From contig CM075778.1 in the NCBI GenBank assembly GCA_037974665.1, positions 28,958,001-29,022,000 of the forward strand: a stretch of DNA of 64,000 nucleotides. The letters run 5' to 3'. This document shows, piece after piece, positions 1 to 12,937 of the stretch. The notes beneath the pieces were generated by a model. That model was not told the DNA's origin, ran no database searches, and worked only from the letters and a program-made list of their open reading frames with translations. The DNA comes from Ehretia macrophylla. Taxonomy: Eukaryota; Streptophyta; Magnoliopsida; Boraginales; Ehretiaceae. The position numbers and the translations under genes are program-made. How positions within the stretch are numbered: the stretch's first letter is position 1; each line of letters opens with the position of its first letter.

Positions 1-144
1 ACGGAGACGAACATCATTTGCGATGAAACGAGGACGAATATCTTTTCGTCTCCATTTGAGATGAAATTCAAAATTTGCGATGATTTGAGAGGCCACGGCC
101 GAGTTTCGTCTCCGTTCCGTCTCCTTTCCAAATTGGAGACGGAA

Positions 145-2575
145 TGTCACTCCCCAACTCGATCCCTCCTATAATCAGTCAGGACGCAACGAAATTTCAG
201 CGGTATAAAGACAGTAAATAGGATACCGAGGCTCTAAACCAACCTCATTAGAACGTCAAACATTAACTCCATAAACCATACAATAAACAACTCCTCAACA
301 AAATAACAACATACAACATAACCATATTACACAATAAACATTCATCGTTATACACTTCCGTTCCAACATAATACATGAACCTTAATATACATTGCAAAAA
401 TATATTGATACCAACCTAGCAACCTATACATAGACAAAAGAAAGACTACTAAGTTAGCTTCATTTAGATCATCATCTTTTCAACATCTTTTACATTATGA
501 ACTACAAAGCATATAAAAGTCTACTAAGTTAATATACAAGATAGTAAACAATACAACATCAAGGATAAGACTCCGGAACATAAGACTCATCCACGAAAGG
601 CACATTTTCCTCTTCAGGAGGCACGTACCTGTAGTCTTGCGAAAAGACACCTGTAAGCATGCAATAATAAAGAGTGAGTTTATATAAAATAAGCCCATTG
701 AGGATCCGATAGATCTCTAACAGTATTCACTATACTCCTTGGAAATAATCCTTTGAGTAAGTAAACACACAATAACATCAATACTACTATCATCACATAA
801 TCTATAATGACCATTCAATAAATGATACACTAGTTGGTGTAGCTCCAAATGCCATCACGATCATAACAGCCTTCTTGTGACTCCCATAAACTCACGCACC
901 CGAGGTACCCCAATAACCTCTCCCTCCATGACACCTCCGTCATGCAAGCTGGAGACAGTCTCTGGTAGTTATGCTGTTATCAACCCGACAGCCTGATGCT
1001 GCCCGAGATGTGGCACACACATACCAAAGACTTAGCAATAATAATAAACATCAATCATTCACAAGAGGACAACCTTTTCCGTTGACTATCTCCCGGTTCA
1101 TCAATCATCAATCAATAATCATATTATCATCATAATAACATCAATAATCATTTTAACAAGAAATAACTAAGTTAGATGACAAAGTAGGCCATCTAACCGA
1201 ACATGCATTAAACACACAATGAAACCCTAGTTTACCCAACATTAACTCACAATTCAATCACCCAAACCACCACCAATCAACTAAAAGCATAATTTAACAT
1301 TTTAAAGAAAGACAACCTAAACTTCAAATATTCATATCTTACATTCTACTAGTCCAAACCACTTCAAATTAGTTTCTATCACTCACGCAATCAATCAACT
1401 ACATTAGCCCCCTCGAAAACCAACCAAAACACATCCAAATCATGCCCAACAACCCTAAAACCCTAGTGTGTCATGGCTAAAATTTCTGGACTTTCGTACT
1501 GACCTCGTAATCGAAAATTCGGCATTACAACGGCGCTACCACGTAATTATCAACCTTTTAGAAATCGACGGCAATCGAGTTCAACCAACACAACTCAAAA
1601 TATTCAAGAAATGGCCAATAACTCAACTTTAAATACCCAAAAATAAATAATTATGCTACAATGGTTCAAGTCTCGTAAGATTACATATAAATGATTCCTA
1701 GCATGCATGGAGCAATAATCTAACATCAGATTAACATTTTAACGGTTCAATAATCAATTCTACTCAAAAACATAAAAGATGAGTTTTGAGATCTAGAATT
1801 TTTCTCTCACCTTTGATGCGATATAAGCCTAGAAATGCGTGCAATGCGTGCCCAACAAGTGGAATCCAACTCGGCACGAAGTTCTACGGACAAAAACTAG
1901 CTTTTTCTTTGAAAATTTGCTTTGAAAACTTGTTGAAAACCTTTCTCTTTTCTCCCTTCTTCCTCTCGGCAATGTGTGTGAAATTGAGGGTGTTTTTGTG
2001 CTTTGTGAGTGTGTGTTGGTGATATATGCATATTGGTCAACATTTTAAATAAAGTCAAAGTTGAATTAACTTAGTATTTTGTATTTTCTTGACTTTAAAT
2101 TCATTTTCTTGATCACCAATGTTCAAAACAATCATTCAATACCCAAGATAGCTCAAGTAGGTTATTTTTAGATGACAAGAAGTTTTACAGTCAAACAATT
2201 TCACCTGAGTCGGCTTAAAACTCGATTTTCACAAAAGTCGGTGTAAAAATCCTAATAAATTCCTAAGCCGATTTAAAAACTATTTTAATCAAGCACAAGT
2301 CTATTAAAGTCCGTGGACTAGGTCTAGAAGGGTTAAACAGACCAGTTTCAAAATTTTAGCAGACGTGTTTCGAAAATATAATTCATTAAAAATCGACGAT
2401 AAAATTTCTGATTCCGTTTTTTATGAAAATTTCATGAATGCACATTTAGCATGTTCTAGGAGTATTAATATCAAAATTATCACATTCTAAGTCATATAGC
2501 ACATAGACAGGTCAATTCACGTAAAACGAGAATAAACACGCAAAACGAGACAGGATAGAAAAGTAGGATTTCACA
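145..2575 (-). repeat. Gypsy 3' LTR (left copy)
   Basis: This is the 2431-bp downstream LTR of the minus-strand gypsy element. It pairs with 7554-9963 over its whole length, with scattered substitutions and small indels. It contains telo-box-like AAACCCTA words near 1222 and 1455 and holds no credible gene. The small ORFs within it are not conserved between the two LTRs. Confidence 0.93.
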
Positions 2576-5500
2576 TTCTCCCCCTTAAAGAAATTTCGTC
2601 CTCGAAATTCTTACTTGATGTACTGAACAGATCTGGGTACTGCTGCTGCATCTGATCTCGTCTCTCCCAAGTCACTTCCTCAATGCCGTGATGCTTCCAC
2701 AACACCTTAACCAGCGGAATCTTCTTCGACCTCAACTCTCGTTCCATCTGATCAAGAATACAAATCGGACGCTTGTCATAAGTCAGATTCTCACGAAGCT
2801 GTAACGGCTCTGGCTCAAGAATATGAGAAGGATCCGAATTATATTTCCGCAAATTAGACACATGAAATACATCGTGGACATAAGAGAAGTTCTCCGGTAA
2901 AGCCAACCGATATGCCAACTTACCAACCCTGTCGGTAATCTCAAATGGCCCAACAAATCTCAGATTCAGCTTTCCACTTTTACCATAACGAGCAAACCCC
3001 TTACGAGGAGACAATCTCAAGAAAACCCGATCTCCGACTGCAAACTCCAAGTCTCGACGACGCTTATCAGCATAACTCTTGAATCTACTCTGCGCCATAA
3101 GCATTCTCTGCCTGATCAACTGAACATTCTCAATCTTCTCAAGAAGCTCTGGCATGATAGTCGGATCAATAGTCTTTATCTCCCCTACCTCGTCCCAATA
3201 TAAAGGTGAACGGCACTTACGACCGTAAAGAGCTGCGAAAGGTGCCATCCCAATACTAACTTGATAACTATTGTTATAGGCAAACTCGACAAGTGGTAGA
3301 TGTTTCTCCTAGTTCTTCTCGAAGTCAAAAACAAAAGCCCTAAGCATATCTTCCAGAATCTGAATAGTTCGCTCAGACTGACCGTCGGTCTGTGAATGAT
3401 ATGCGGTACTGAAGTTCAACTGAGTACCCAAGGTCTCCTAAAGTTTTTTCCACAAACGAGAAGTAAATCGAGGATCTCGATCTAAGACAATACTAGATGG
3501 AATCCCGTGAAGTCTAACAATCTAATTCAAATAAAGATCCGTCAACTTTGTAACCTCATCTCCCATCCTCATCGAAATAAAATGAGCTGTCCTCGTCAAA
3601 CGATCCATGACAACCCAAACTACATCATTACCCCTCGGTGTTCTAGGCAAACCAGTGACGAAATCCATCGTAATATGCTCCCACTTCCACTCTGGTATAG
3701 CTAACGGCTGAAGTAACCCTGCAGGTCGTTGATGCTTGGCTTTCACCCTCTGACAAGTCAAATATCTAGATACAAACTGAGCAACCTCTTTCTTCATGTT
3801 ATTCCACCAATAGTGTTGCTTCAAATCCCGATACATCTTGGTTCCACTGGGTTGAATAGTGTACTTAGAATTATGAGCTTCCTCCAGAATACCTCGCCTC
3901 AAGCCCGGTTCATCGGGAACACAAACCTTGTTTTGAAACCAAAGAATACCATCTTCGTGCACTTTGAAGTCAGACTGATCATCTGATCCTTGATCTTCTA
4001 AAGTTTAACATCAAGTTGCTAAGCTTCTCTGATCTGAGACAACAATAAAGGCTGAATACGGAGATGTGAACACATCACCCCAACCCGAGTCAACTCCGGT
4101 CTCCAATAAGTGAATTCCTTAAGAACTTCCCATTTCTTGATAGCCAAACAAGCAACACTCGCCTTCCAGCTGAGAGCATCTGCTATAACATTTGCCTTTC
4201 CAGGCAGATAAATGATAGAACAATTATAATATCCAAGAAGCTCCATCCACATCCGCTAACGCATATTCAACTCCTTCTATGAGAACAAGTACTTCAGACT
4301 CTTATGATCAGTGAAAATCTCGAACTTACTGCCCTACAGATAATGACGCCACTTTTTCAGTGCGAAGACAACTGCTGCCAACTCAAGATCATGAGTCGGA
4401 TAATTCAACTTTCTGGAAGCATAGGCAATAACTCGGCCATCCTGCATAAGAACACATCCCAAGCCCTCCTTGGATGCATCGCTGTAAATAACTATATTAT
4501 CGGTCCCCTCTGGTAGAGCAAGTACTGGAGCAGTAGTCAACCTCTTTTTTAACTCCTGAAACCCACTCTCACACTTCTCATCCTAAGCAAAGATAGTCTG
4601 TTTCTGAGTCAACTTAGAAAGTGGCCTAGCATTCTTCGAGAAGTCCTTTACAAACCTACGATAATAACCCGCCAAGCCAAGAAAGCTACAGACCTCAGAA
4701 ACATTCTCTGGCCATTTCCAAGACATCACCACTTCAATTTTAGTGGGATCTACAGAAATACCGCTCTATGTGATAACATGGCCAAGAAAAGATATGCGTT
4801 GCAGCCAAAATTCACATTTGCTGAACTTGGCAAACAACTAATGCTCCTGCAGCTTCTGTAAGACAAGCCGTAGATGTTGCTCGTGCTCCAATTCAGATTT
4901 AGAATAGACCAAGATATCATCAATAAAGATAACCACGAATTGGTCTAAATACGACTGAAAAACCCGATGCATAAGATCCATGAATGCTGCCGGTGAATTA
5001 GTTAATCCAAAGGGCATAACAATAAACTCATAATGCCCGTACCGAGTCTTGAACGCAGACTTCGAAACATCCTCCGTATGAATCCGAAGTTGATAATACC
5101 CCTGCCTCAAATCAAATTTAGAATAGACTTTGGCTCCCTGAAGTTGATCAAACAACTCATCAATCAGTGGCAAAGGATACTTGTTCTTGATAGTCACCTG
5201 ATTCAAACCACGATAGTCAATGCATAACCTCAAGGTACCATCCTTCTTCTTAACAAATAAAACAGGAGCTCCCCAAGGTGAAGAACTCTGCTGAATAAAT
5301 CCCTTCTCCAATAACTCCTGCAATTGAGTTTTCAGCTCCTTCAACACAGCTGGTGCCATCCGGTACACTGATTTAGAAATAGGTTGACTACCGGGAACAA
5401 GATTAATCACAAACTCCACATCTCTCTCTGGCAGTAGCCCTGGCAATTCCTCGGGAAATACATTGGGATATTCCCGAATAATAAGAACTTCTTCCAACTG

Positions 5501-5989
5501 TAGCTTATCATATGGCTTGTTGATCAAATAAGCTAGATAACCCGAACACCCCTTACTTACCAACTTAACGGCTTTAGTTGCTGAGATAACAAAACTCATC
5601 TTAGAACTTCGGTTCCCTACTACATCAACTACTGGCTGATCTGGCAAACAAAAATGTACTACCTTTGTTCTACAGTTCAACTGGGCATCATACTTAGAAA
5701 GCCAATCCATACCCAAGATAACATCATACCCCCAAATAAGAAATAAGATAAGGTCTGAAGGAAAACTATTCCCCTTAACATGTATTATACAATCCTTACA
5801 TACTAAGCCAGTAACATACTTATCAGTCAAAGAGGTACTAATCTCAACCACATAAGGCAATCTTTTAGGTTGCAAATTAACACGTTGCACACAAGCAGGA
5901 GAAATGAAAGAATGCGTAGCACCATAATCAATGAACACTTTAACAAGTTGATCAAGTATAAGGAAGTTACCTTCCACCACTGCATCTCC
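2571..5989 (-). pseudogene. Gypsy pol: protease-RT-RNase H-integrase-chromodomain-like, with stops
   Basis: This is a polyprotein for reverse transcription and integration, now broken. The retropepsin region carries [10 protein letters not shown] (5921-5929), with Tyr where the catalytic D-S/T-G triad is expected. RT follows with [17 protein letters not shown] and the catalytic FIDD box at 4916-4927. RNase H has the YSDAS motif near 4470. Integrase has a degenerate zinc finger (an expected His is Gln, an expected Cys is Tyr), then MDFVTGLP and [14 protein letters not shown]. The C-terminus (3248-2571) has GDRVFLRLSPRKG, FHVSNLRKY and a final KVLWKHHGIEEVTWE chromodomain-like segment. Frame is nearly continuous but cut by numerous TAG codons at positions that are Gln or Trp in relatives. 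The stop lies inside the LTR. Confidence 0.9.
2576..2588 (-). other. Gypsy polypurine tract
   Basis: On the minus strand this reads TTAAGGGGGAGAA and directly abuts the TGTGAAATCC start of the 3' LTR. That is the position and composition expected of the plus-strand DNA primer. Confidence 0.85.
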
Positions 5990-7275
5990 TCAGGCATCTC
6001 CTCTAAGTCAACTGCGTAGGCCCGAGCCTGGACATGTTGCTGTTGAGGTGCACTGGCCGCAGGTCGGCCCTGATAACCCTGAGTCGCTGTCCAACCCTTA
6101 GTCCTCGAATATCTAGGGCAATCCCTCGCCCTGTGCTGATTGCTGCCGCATCCTAAACACGTCCTTGCCTTCACTCTGCAATCGGCCTCCATATGCCTTG
6201 TGCACTTATAGTGTGTACACTGCGGTGATGATGCACTAACACTGCCCCTGGAAGAACCAGAAGCTGAAGAAACAGCTGTACCAGCCTGCTGCTGAAGCCT
6301 TACCAAACTAGGCATGTACTGACCCTGAGACTGGGCTGGCCTATACTGGGACTGAACTTGATATGACCCTTGCTGAAACTGAGGCCGATAATAACTCTGT
6401 TGTCCCTGTGGCCTAAAAGAACCCTGTTGAGCTGGTAGCCTGTACACAACCTACTGTACTGAAGGCCTATACACTCCCTGCTGACCCTGCGGCTGGAATG
6501 GCCTCTTACTAGGCTGGCTAGATACAATCTGTTCCCCTTTCCTCTTTTCTAACCTAGAAGTTGCCTCAAAGGCCTCAGTGAATATATCATACCGATTCAG
6601 AGCTATCACATCCTGAATCTCGGGCCTCAACCCCAACATGAATCTACGAGTCCTCTGCTCCTCATCAGCCACATACTTCGGTGCATATCGGGACAATCGA
6701 GTAAAGGTGGCCTCATACTGAGCCACTGAGGCATCCCCCTAAACCAGAGACAGAAACTCAGCCTCTCTCCGCTCCCTCGCGATCCTCGGGACATACTTTG
6801 CCCGGAAAGCCAACAGAAAGGTACCCTAAACATACGGAATACCCTGAGTCGCCCAACTAGTTCTCACCGTGCGCCACCATTCTTCTACCTCATCATCCAG
6901 CAAGTACACGACAAAGGAGACCTTCTGCTCATCGGTATAATCAAGAGGATCATAAATCTTCTCCACCTTACTAATCCACGCTTCAACCTTCCGATCATCG
7001 AGTTCCCCCTGAAATCTAGGTGGATGATACCCCAAGAACTCTTTCAGGGTACCACGCCCGTGGTTTCCACCCTGCACATTCAATAAATGAGCCTGCCAAG
7101 CTTGAGTCTGGGCAGCCTGCCCTGCTATCAACTAGGCCTGTCCGGCCATTAACTCCGCAATCCTATCCATAGCTGTCCCTAAACGATCATTACCCCTATC
7201 ACGGCCCGGTGCCGCATTACCAGGAGTCTCATCTACTATCTCGGGCCTACCTCTGGTCCTTGGTCTACCGGTCAT
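5990..7275 (-). pseudogene. Gypsy gag with zinc knuckle, four in-frame TAG stops
   Basis: This is the capsid/nucleocapsid polyprotein. I place the start at the ATG at 7273-7275 (MTGRPRTRGRP), because the longer frame upstream uses a TTG. The retrotransposon gag core includes FLGYHPPRFQGE, VEAWISKVEKIY and VVYLLDDEVEEWW, then RFMLGLRPEIQD. A Gln-rich linker precedes a CLGCGSNQHRARDC knuckle (CX2CX4HX4C). A second upstream knuckle is degenerate. Four stops (near 7132, 6826, 6727 and 6448) are all TAG, in one otherwise open frame, each replacing an apparent CAG. A frame change near 5980-5990 separates gag from pol. Confidence 0.88.
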
Positions 7276-7535
7276 TCTACTAATCAAAGAGTTAGCACAG
7301 GTTATAGCACGTAAACAGGTTATAAACAACTATTAACACATAAACAACAAACTCATATAAAACACATAAACAAATTGATCACATAATCACATAAGCACTA
7401 AATCACTTAATCACTTAATCACTGAATCATTTAATCATATTAATACATAATTCACCTTTCTTTCTTTTCATACATACTTTCATGCTAAGACCATTACCCA
7501 CATTCCGAGAATACCCTGGCTGACAACTAACATGC

Positions 7536-7547
7536 GCTCTGATACCA
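7536..7547 (-). other. Gypsy primer binding site (initiator tRNA-Met)
   Basis: The minus strand reads TGGTATCAGAGC, a perfect match to the 3' end of plant initiator tRNA-Met. It lies six bases from the inner edge of the 5' LTR at 7554. Confidence 0.92.
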
Positions 7548-7553
7548 CTTAAA

Positions 7554-9963
7554 TGTTACGCCCCAACTCGACCCCTCCTATAATCAGTCAGGACGCAACG
7601 GAATTTTGACGGTATAACGACAGTAAATAGGATACTGAGGCTCTAAACCAACCTCATTAGAACGTCATACATTAACTCCATAAAGCATACAATAAACAAC
7701 TCTTCAACAAAATAACAACATACAATATAACCATATTACACAATAAACATTCCTTATTATACGCCTCCGTTCCAACATAATACATGAACCTTAATATACA
7801 TTGCAAAAATATATTGATACCAACCTAGCAACCTATACATAGACAAAAGAAAGACTATTAAGTTAGCTTCATTTAGATCATCATCTTTTCAACATCTTTT
7901 ACATTATGAACTACAAAGCATACAAAAGTCTACTAAGTTAATATACAAGATAGTAAACAATACAACATCAAGGATAAGACTCCGGAACATAAGACTTATC
8001 CACGAAAGGCACATTTTTCTCTTCAGAAGGCACGTACCCGTAATCTTGCGAAAGGACACCTGTAAGCATGCAATAATAGAGAGTGAGCTTATATAAAATA
8101 AGCCCAGTGAGGATCCGATAGATCTCTAACGGTATTCACTATACTCCTTAGAAATAATCCTTTGAGCAAGTAAACACACAATAACATCAATACTACTATC
8201 ATCACATAATCTTTAATGACCATTCAATAAAGGATACACTAGTTGGTGTAGCTCCAAATGCCATCACGATCATAACAGCCTTCTTGTGACTCCCATAAAC
8301 TCACGCACCCGAGGTACCCCAATAATCTCTCCCTCTATGACACCTCCGTCATGCGAGCTGGAAGCAGTCTCTGGTAGTCATGCCATTTTCAACCCGACAG
8401 CCCAATGCTGCTTGAGAGGTGGCACACACATACCAAAGACTCAGCAATAATAATAAACATCAATCATTCACAGAAGGACAACCTTTTCCGTTAACTATCT
8501 CCCGGTTCATCAATCATCAATCAATAATCAATTAATAATCATATTATCATCATAATAACATCAATAATCAATTTAACAACAAATAACTAAGTTAGATGAC
8601 AAAGTAGGTCATCCAACCGAACATGCATTAAACACACAATCAAACCCTAGTTTACCCAACATCAACTCACAATTCAATCACTCAATCCACCACCAATCAA
8701 CTAAAGGCATAATTTAGCATTTTAAAGAAAGACAACCTAAACTTCAAATATTCATATCTTACATTCTACTAATCCAAACAACTCCAAATCAGTTTCTATC
8801 ACTCACCCATTCAATCAACTACATTAGCCCCCCTGGAAACCAACCAAAACACATCCAAATCATGCCCAATAACCCTAAAACCCTAGTATGTCATGGCTGA
8901 AATTTCCGGATTTTAGCACCGACCTCGCAATCAAAAATTCAGCATTACAACGGCGCTACCACGTAATTATCAAATTTTTAGAAATCGACGGCAATCGATT
9001 TCAATCAACACAACTCAAAATAATCAAGAAATGGCCAATAACTCAACTTTAAATACCCAAAAAATAATAATTATGCTACAACGGTTCAAATCTCTCTAGA
9101 TTACATATAAATGATCCCTAGCATGCATGGAACAATTATCTAACATTAGATTAACATTTTAACGGTTCAATAATCAATTCTACGCAAAAACATAAAAGAT
9201 GAGTTTTGAGATCTAGAATTTTTCTCTCACCTTTGATGCGATATAATCCTAGAAATACGTGCAATGCGTGCCCAACAAGCGGAATCCAACTCGGTACGAT
9301 GTTCTACTGATAAAAACTAGCTTTTTCTTTGAAAACTTGTTGAAAACCTTTCTCTTTTCTCCCTTCTTCCTCTCGGCAATGTGTGTGAAATTGAGGGTGT
9401 TTTTGTGCTTTGTGAGTGTGTGTTGGTGATATATGCATATTGGTCAACATTTTAAATAAAGTCAAAGTTGAATTAACTTAGTATTTTTGTATTTTCTTGA
9501 CTTTAAATTCATTTTCTTGATCACCAATGTTCAAAACAATTATTCAACACCCAAGATAGCTCAAGTAGGTTATTTTTAGGTGACAAGAAGTTTTACAGTC
9601 AAACAATTTCACCCGAGTCGGCTTAAAACTCGATTTTTGTAAAAGTCGGTATAAAACCCTAATAAATTCCTAAGCTGATTTAAAAACTGTTTTAATCAAA
9701 CACAGGTCTATTAAAGTCCGTGGACTATGTCTAGAAGGGTTAAAAAGACTAGTTTCAAAATTTTAGCGGACGTGTTTCGAAAATACTATTCACTAAAAAT
9801 TGACGATAAAATTTCTGATTCCGTTTTTTATGAAAATTTCATGAATGCACATTTAGCATGTTCTAGGAGTATTAATATCAAAATTATCACATTCTAAGTC
9901 ATATAGCACATAGACAGGTCAATTCATCCAAAACGAGGCAGGATAGAAAAGTGGGATTTCACA
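7554..9963 (-). repeat. Gypsy 5' LTR (right copy)
   Basis: This is the 2410-bp upstream LTR, starting TGTTACGCCCC and ending TTTCACA on the plus strand. It pairs with 145-2575. Because the element is on the minus strand, its promoter would drive transcription leftward into gag. It carries the same telo-box-like words as the other LTR (near 8643 and 8876). Confidence 0.93.
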
Positions 9964-10003
9964 CGGAAATGTGTCGTCTACCTTTCCGAAATTTCTTGCA
10001 GTG

Positions 10004-10410
10004 TACATAGATTGAATAGCTTGGAGTACTTTGATACAAAACCATCAAAGTCAATTTATACTAATAGATAGGAAAATTAAGAGACATATACTAGATACAT
10101 CTAAAAAAACTAAGAGCACATACTAAATGCATCTGTTTATGACATTCAATTGTTTCTTCAATGAATCTACTAAATTCTTTTAACCTTTGATATGCTTGAT
10201 ATTCATTTCCCCATAACTCCAAGAATCAAATAGTCATCTTAGGATTTGGTTTGTATTCTCCTATATTATAGCCCCACCGAAAAAAAAATTATATATTTAT
10301 ATAGTTAAAAAATTATGAATTTTAGTCCTTATTGAAAAAAATTCCTAAATTCTCCCATTGTATAAAAGAATTATAAGAACTATTTTGTGGACATGCTGGT
10401 GATGAGAACG
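10004..10410. other. Unassigned sequence between CACTA end and FAR-A remnant
   Basis: This stretch does not match the FAR-B paralogue and contains no complete gene. A short minus-strand open stretch near 10145-10250 reads ELWGNEYQAYQRLKEF and onward, like part of a protein. I cannot assign it to a family. Homology to FAR-B intron 8 begins only to the right of about 10410. Confidence 0.4.
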
Positions 10411-10528
10411 ATTAATTTGGATAATGACATCTCTAATATATTCTATGTAGAAGATTATCTCATGTATAACATACAATCCTGTGATCAAATATACATGGTT
10501 GAGGCCGAAAAGTTTGTGTAATATTACT

Positions 10529-11395
10529 GAAAGTTTCTGGTTATTAGCTTGTTGTCACAGAAGTTAAAACAAAATAAATAAACGGATGCAGAAAGTAAGA
10601 ACACCGAGATTTAACATGGTTCAACCGTGCGGTCTACGTCTATGGGACCTCCCCTGGTCCAACAAACCTGTTTCATTAATAAATCACAAGTTACAATATC
10701 AATGGACTTACACAAGTAAAGACTCCCTCTTGACTTTTACGCCTTGATGACGAACTCTTTAATGAACCTAGGTTTGGCGAGCTCCCTCTGACTTACAACG
10801 TTCTCTCCCGAGAACTACACCTTATTCTCCTGAAGAATGAATAGAACAATAACAAACTAAAAACTCTTCCAATCAAAGATTAAAACAAATAAGCTGTCTG
10901 TTTCACAGTCTGCTGCAGCAATACATGGATTGTCAGATTTCTTCTGTTACTGACTTCTGTTGCAGCACATCGTCTATCTGCTACAGCAAAACCTGACAGC
11001 TCGAAAATATTCAAATAAATCCTCATTTTCAGCTCTCTTTCTCCACTCTTTTCAGTCATGTAAGGCCTTGTATATATGCTAAATTAGTTGCCTAAACCTC
11101 CACAAGATAATCCGTGCTTGGGCCTTGAGTTGTATAAAAAGACTTTGTCTCCAAGCAATTCTTTAAATAAGACAACCTTCCTTTCTTGAAAAAGAAAACT
11201 CCAATCACCTTTAATATAGATGTCAATTTGCCTTTTCAACTCTCTTATAAATATGGTAAACCTGTCAATCATAATTCTCCAAACATATATGCATATACCA
11301 TAATTAAATTCAATCAAAGCATAATTTTGGCAAAACACAAGCCAATTAATTTTACAATTGTTATTGCAGCAAGGGGGGCAACAAGGGGCGTAACA
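10529..11395 (-). repeat. Copia-1 3' LTR
   Basis: This 867-bp LTR pairs with 14693-15568 at high identity, with small indels and an extra GGGGGGCAACAAGG stretch near its inner edge. Confidence 0.9.
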
Positions 11396-11408
11396 AGCTC
11401 CCCCTTTG
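11396..11408 (-). other. Copia-1 polypurine tract
   Basis: The minus strand reads CCAAAGGGGGAGCT and abuts the LTR start TGTTACG. Confidence 0.8.
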
Positions 11409-12702
11409 GCTTTGTTTTGGCAAAACTAAATATTAGAGTAATAACACATTAGAGATAAAGACAAGGTATAATCAATGTACCTATGTATCAGACATAGCCA
11501 AAGAAAACATAACACAAAATATATCAGAGCATAGACTAAACATCCAGAATAAACGAATTGTATCAGAGTAAGGATAAAAAGTTCAGAATCAGAGTAATGA
11601 GCATAAGAACATCAGAGCAAAAAAAATATCCAACAACACAAGATATATAATCCCATTTATCTCCCCTTTTTTGTCGAACAAATACAAGGGGTTAGTCACA
11701 CCATGCTCCCCCTGAACATCAGCTCCTGCTGCAATAGAAACGGAACTATAGTTCGCTTCCCCTGAGTACCTGCTTGATGTGTGCCCATTAATTTCCCGCT
11801 TAAAATTTCAGTTATGACATATCAACAAAAAGTTGTAACAACTCAGCTCCTGCTGTAGCACTTGTTCACCAGACAGAAAAGTTGTGCTGCGACAAAACTG
11901 TTAGTTTTCCAATTTTGATACAACAAACCCATAATTGACAGATAGGAAAAATTTGTGCTATAGTAAATTGCGACCATACTAAGTTCCAAAAACTTGGTGT
12001 ATGAGATTATGTTGCAATATACGTCAACCAAACAAATTCCACACTTTGACGTTCAACCCTCAAGATTCTTTTGACCCTTAAAAAGTTCAGAATTTAAAAA
12101 CAAACAAATTCTCATGAGTATGAACTCTAAGTCACCACTCAAGCTTCTATTGATCACATGCATAAATCAAACAAGAATTTCAAGTATGGACCATGTGTGT
12201 GTGTTTTTCATGTACAAGCTACTCTAGTCGGTCCTCAACATCCATCACACCAGGTCAGATTAGAAGCAATACTTGTTCCAACATACCTGGTCATCTAATC
12301 ACCCCTACATGATTTTTTTTATAACCTTCTTTCACACAAAAATTTTAAATTTTTTTTTCTTGGTATGGTGACTTTCACTCTAGAACCATTCTTTGTGGTC
12401 TTAGGTAGCCCTTTCCATTCCAACTTTTGCTGCCATATCCTGCAAATGATTTTTGTCTTTTGGTAAGGTGAATAGAATTCAGGAATGAATCTCAAAGAGA
12501 CTTCTCTTTGATAGATCCCCAGTCGTCAAGTAAGCTCACAATCTTTTCCTGTGGAGATTTTAATCTAAGATTCATCGGAATGACATGTGCATGAAGTGCA
12601 TTGATAATATGGTTCCATAAATGAAATCACTAGCTGATTTATACATATAACTTTCAATGCTCTAGTGATGAACCAATGCACATACACACAAACCATTAAA
12701 TC
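11409..12702. other. Copia-1 non-coding 3' interior
   Basis: This lies between the RNase H remnant and the polypurine tract. Short segments such as TTTTAAGCGGGAAA match the post-pol region of the related element near 45370. No ORF of the extra 3' gene of that element survives here. Confidence 0.6.
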
Positions 12703-12900
12703 TTATAGAGAACAAATGCCTAAGGCTTTTTTCAAGATCTTAAACCTTACAAAGTCTAGTGTCTTAGTGAAGATATCTGCAAGTTGATTTTCTGTTGCAA
12801 CATAGTCGGAAACAACCTTTTTATGCTCTACTGGACAAGGTAAAACTGATTTTATTCCCCAGATTTGTTTCACTTTTTTTTGCGACAAATTCGTTTTCAT
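12703..12900 (-). pseudogene. Copia-1 RNase H C-terminal remnant
   Basis: The end of the copia polyprotein is recognisable as VATENQLADIFTKTLDFVRF. It is fused in frame to a short segment resembling the sequence just before protease, so protease through RT was deleted between them. Confidence 0.8.
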
Positions 12901-12937
12901 TTGTGGTGGCCTCCTAAAATCATCATGAACAAAGGGT

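Larger units (their letters stand above)
145..9963 (-). mobile_element. Ty3/gypsy LTR retrotransposon, complete in structure but inactivated
   Basis: Two ~2.4-kb LTRs (145-2575 and 7554-9963) enclose 5 kb of gag-pol on the minus strand. The element is flanked by the 5-bp target duplication CGGAA (140-144 and 9964-9968). Read on the minus strand the LTRs start TGTGAAATCC and end in ACA. The primer binding site and polypurine tract are both in place. Domain order is gag, protease, RT, RNase H, integrase, chromodomain-like tail, so it is a chromovirus-type gypsy element, probably Del/Tekay-like. The outermost 235 bp of the LTRs differ at about 18 positions, so it is old. The coding frame is interrupted by many TAG codons. 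Confidence 0.95.
1..10003. mobile_element. CACTA DNA transposon, right end (left end outside window), split by a gypsy element
   Basis: The right terminus reads, on the minus strand, CACTGCAAGAAATTTC and ends at 10003, matching the CACTACAAGAAA-type terminus of plant CACTA elements. Bases 1-144 are rich in short direct and inverted GGAGACGG / CCGTCTCC words, the usual subterminal binding-site clusters of this superfamily. The same GTCGTCT/GGAA text resumes at 9964 after the gypsy insertion, so 1-144 and 9964-10003 were once adjacent. No transposase is visible; any coding part would lie left of the window. Confidence 0.65.

Noticed and set aside
1445..1465. Telomere-like AACCCTAAAACCCTAG
   Set aside because: Only isolated words inside LTRs, not an interstitial telomere array.
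10519..10527. TAATATTAC, the nonanucleotide of geminivirus replication origins
   Set aside because: There is no stem-loop, iteron or Rep-like gene nearby; in AT-rich DNA it is better read as an insertion target word.
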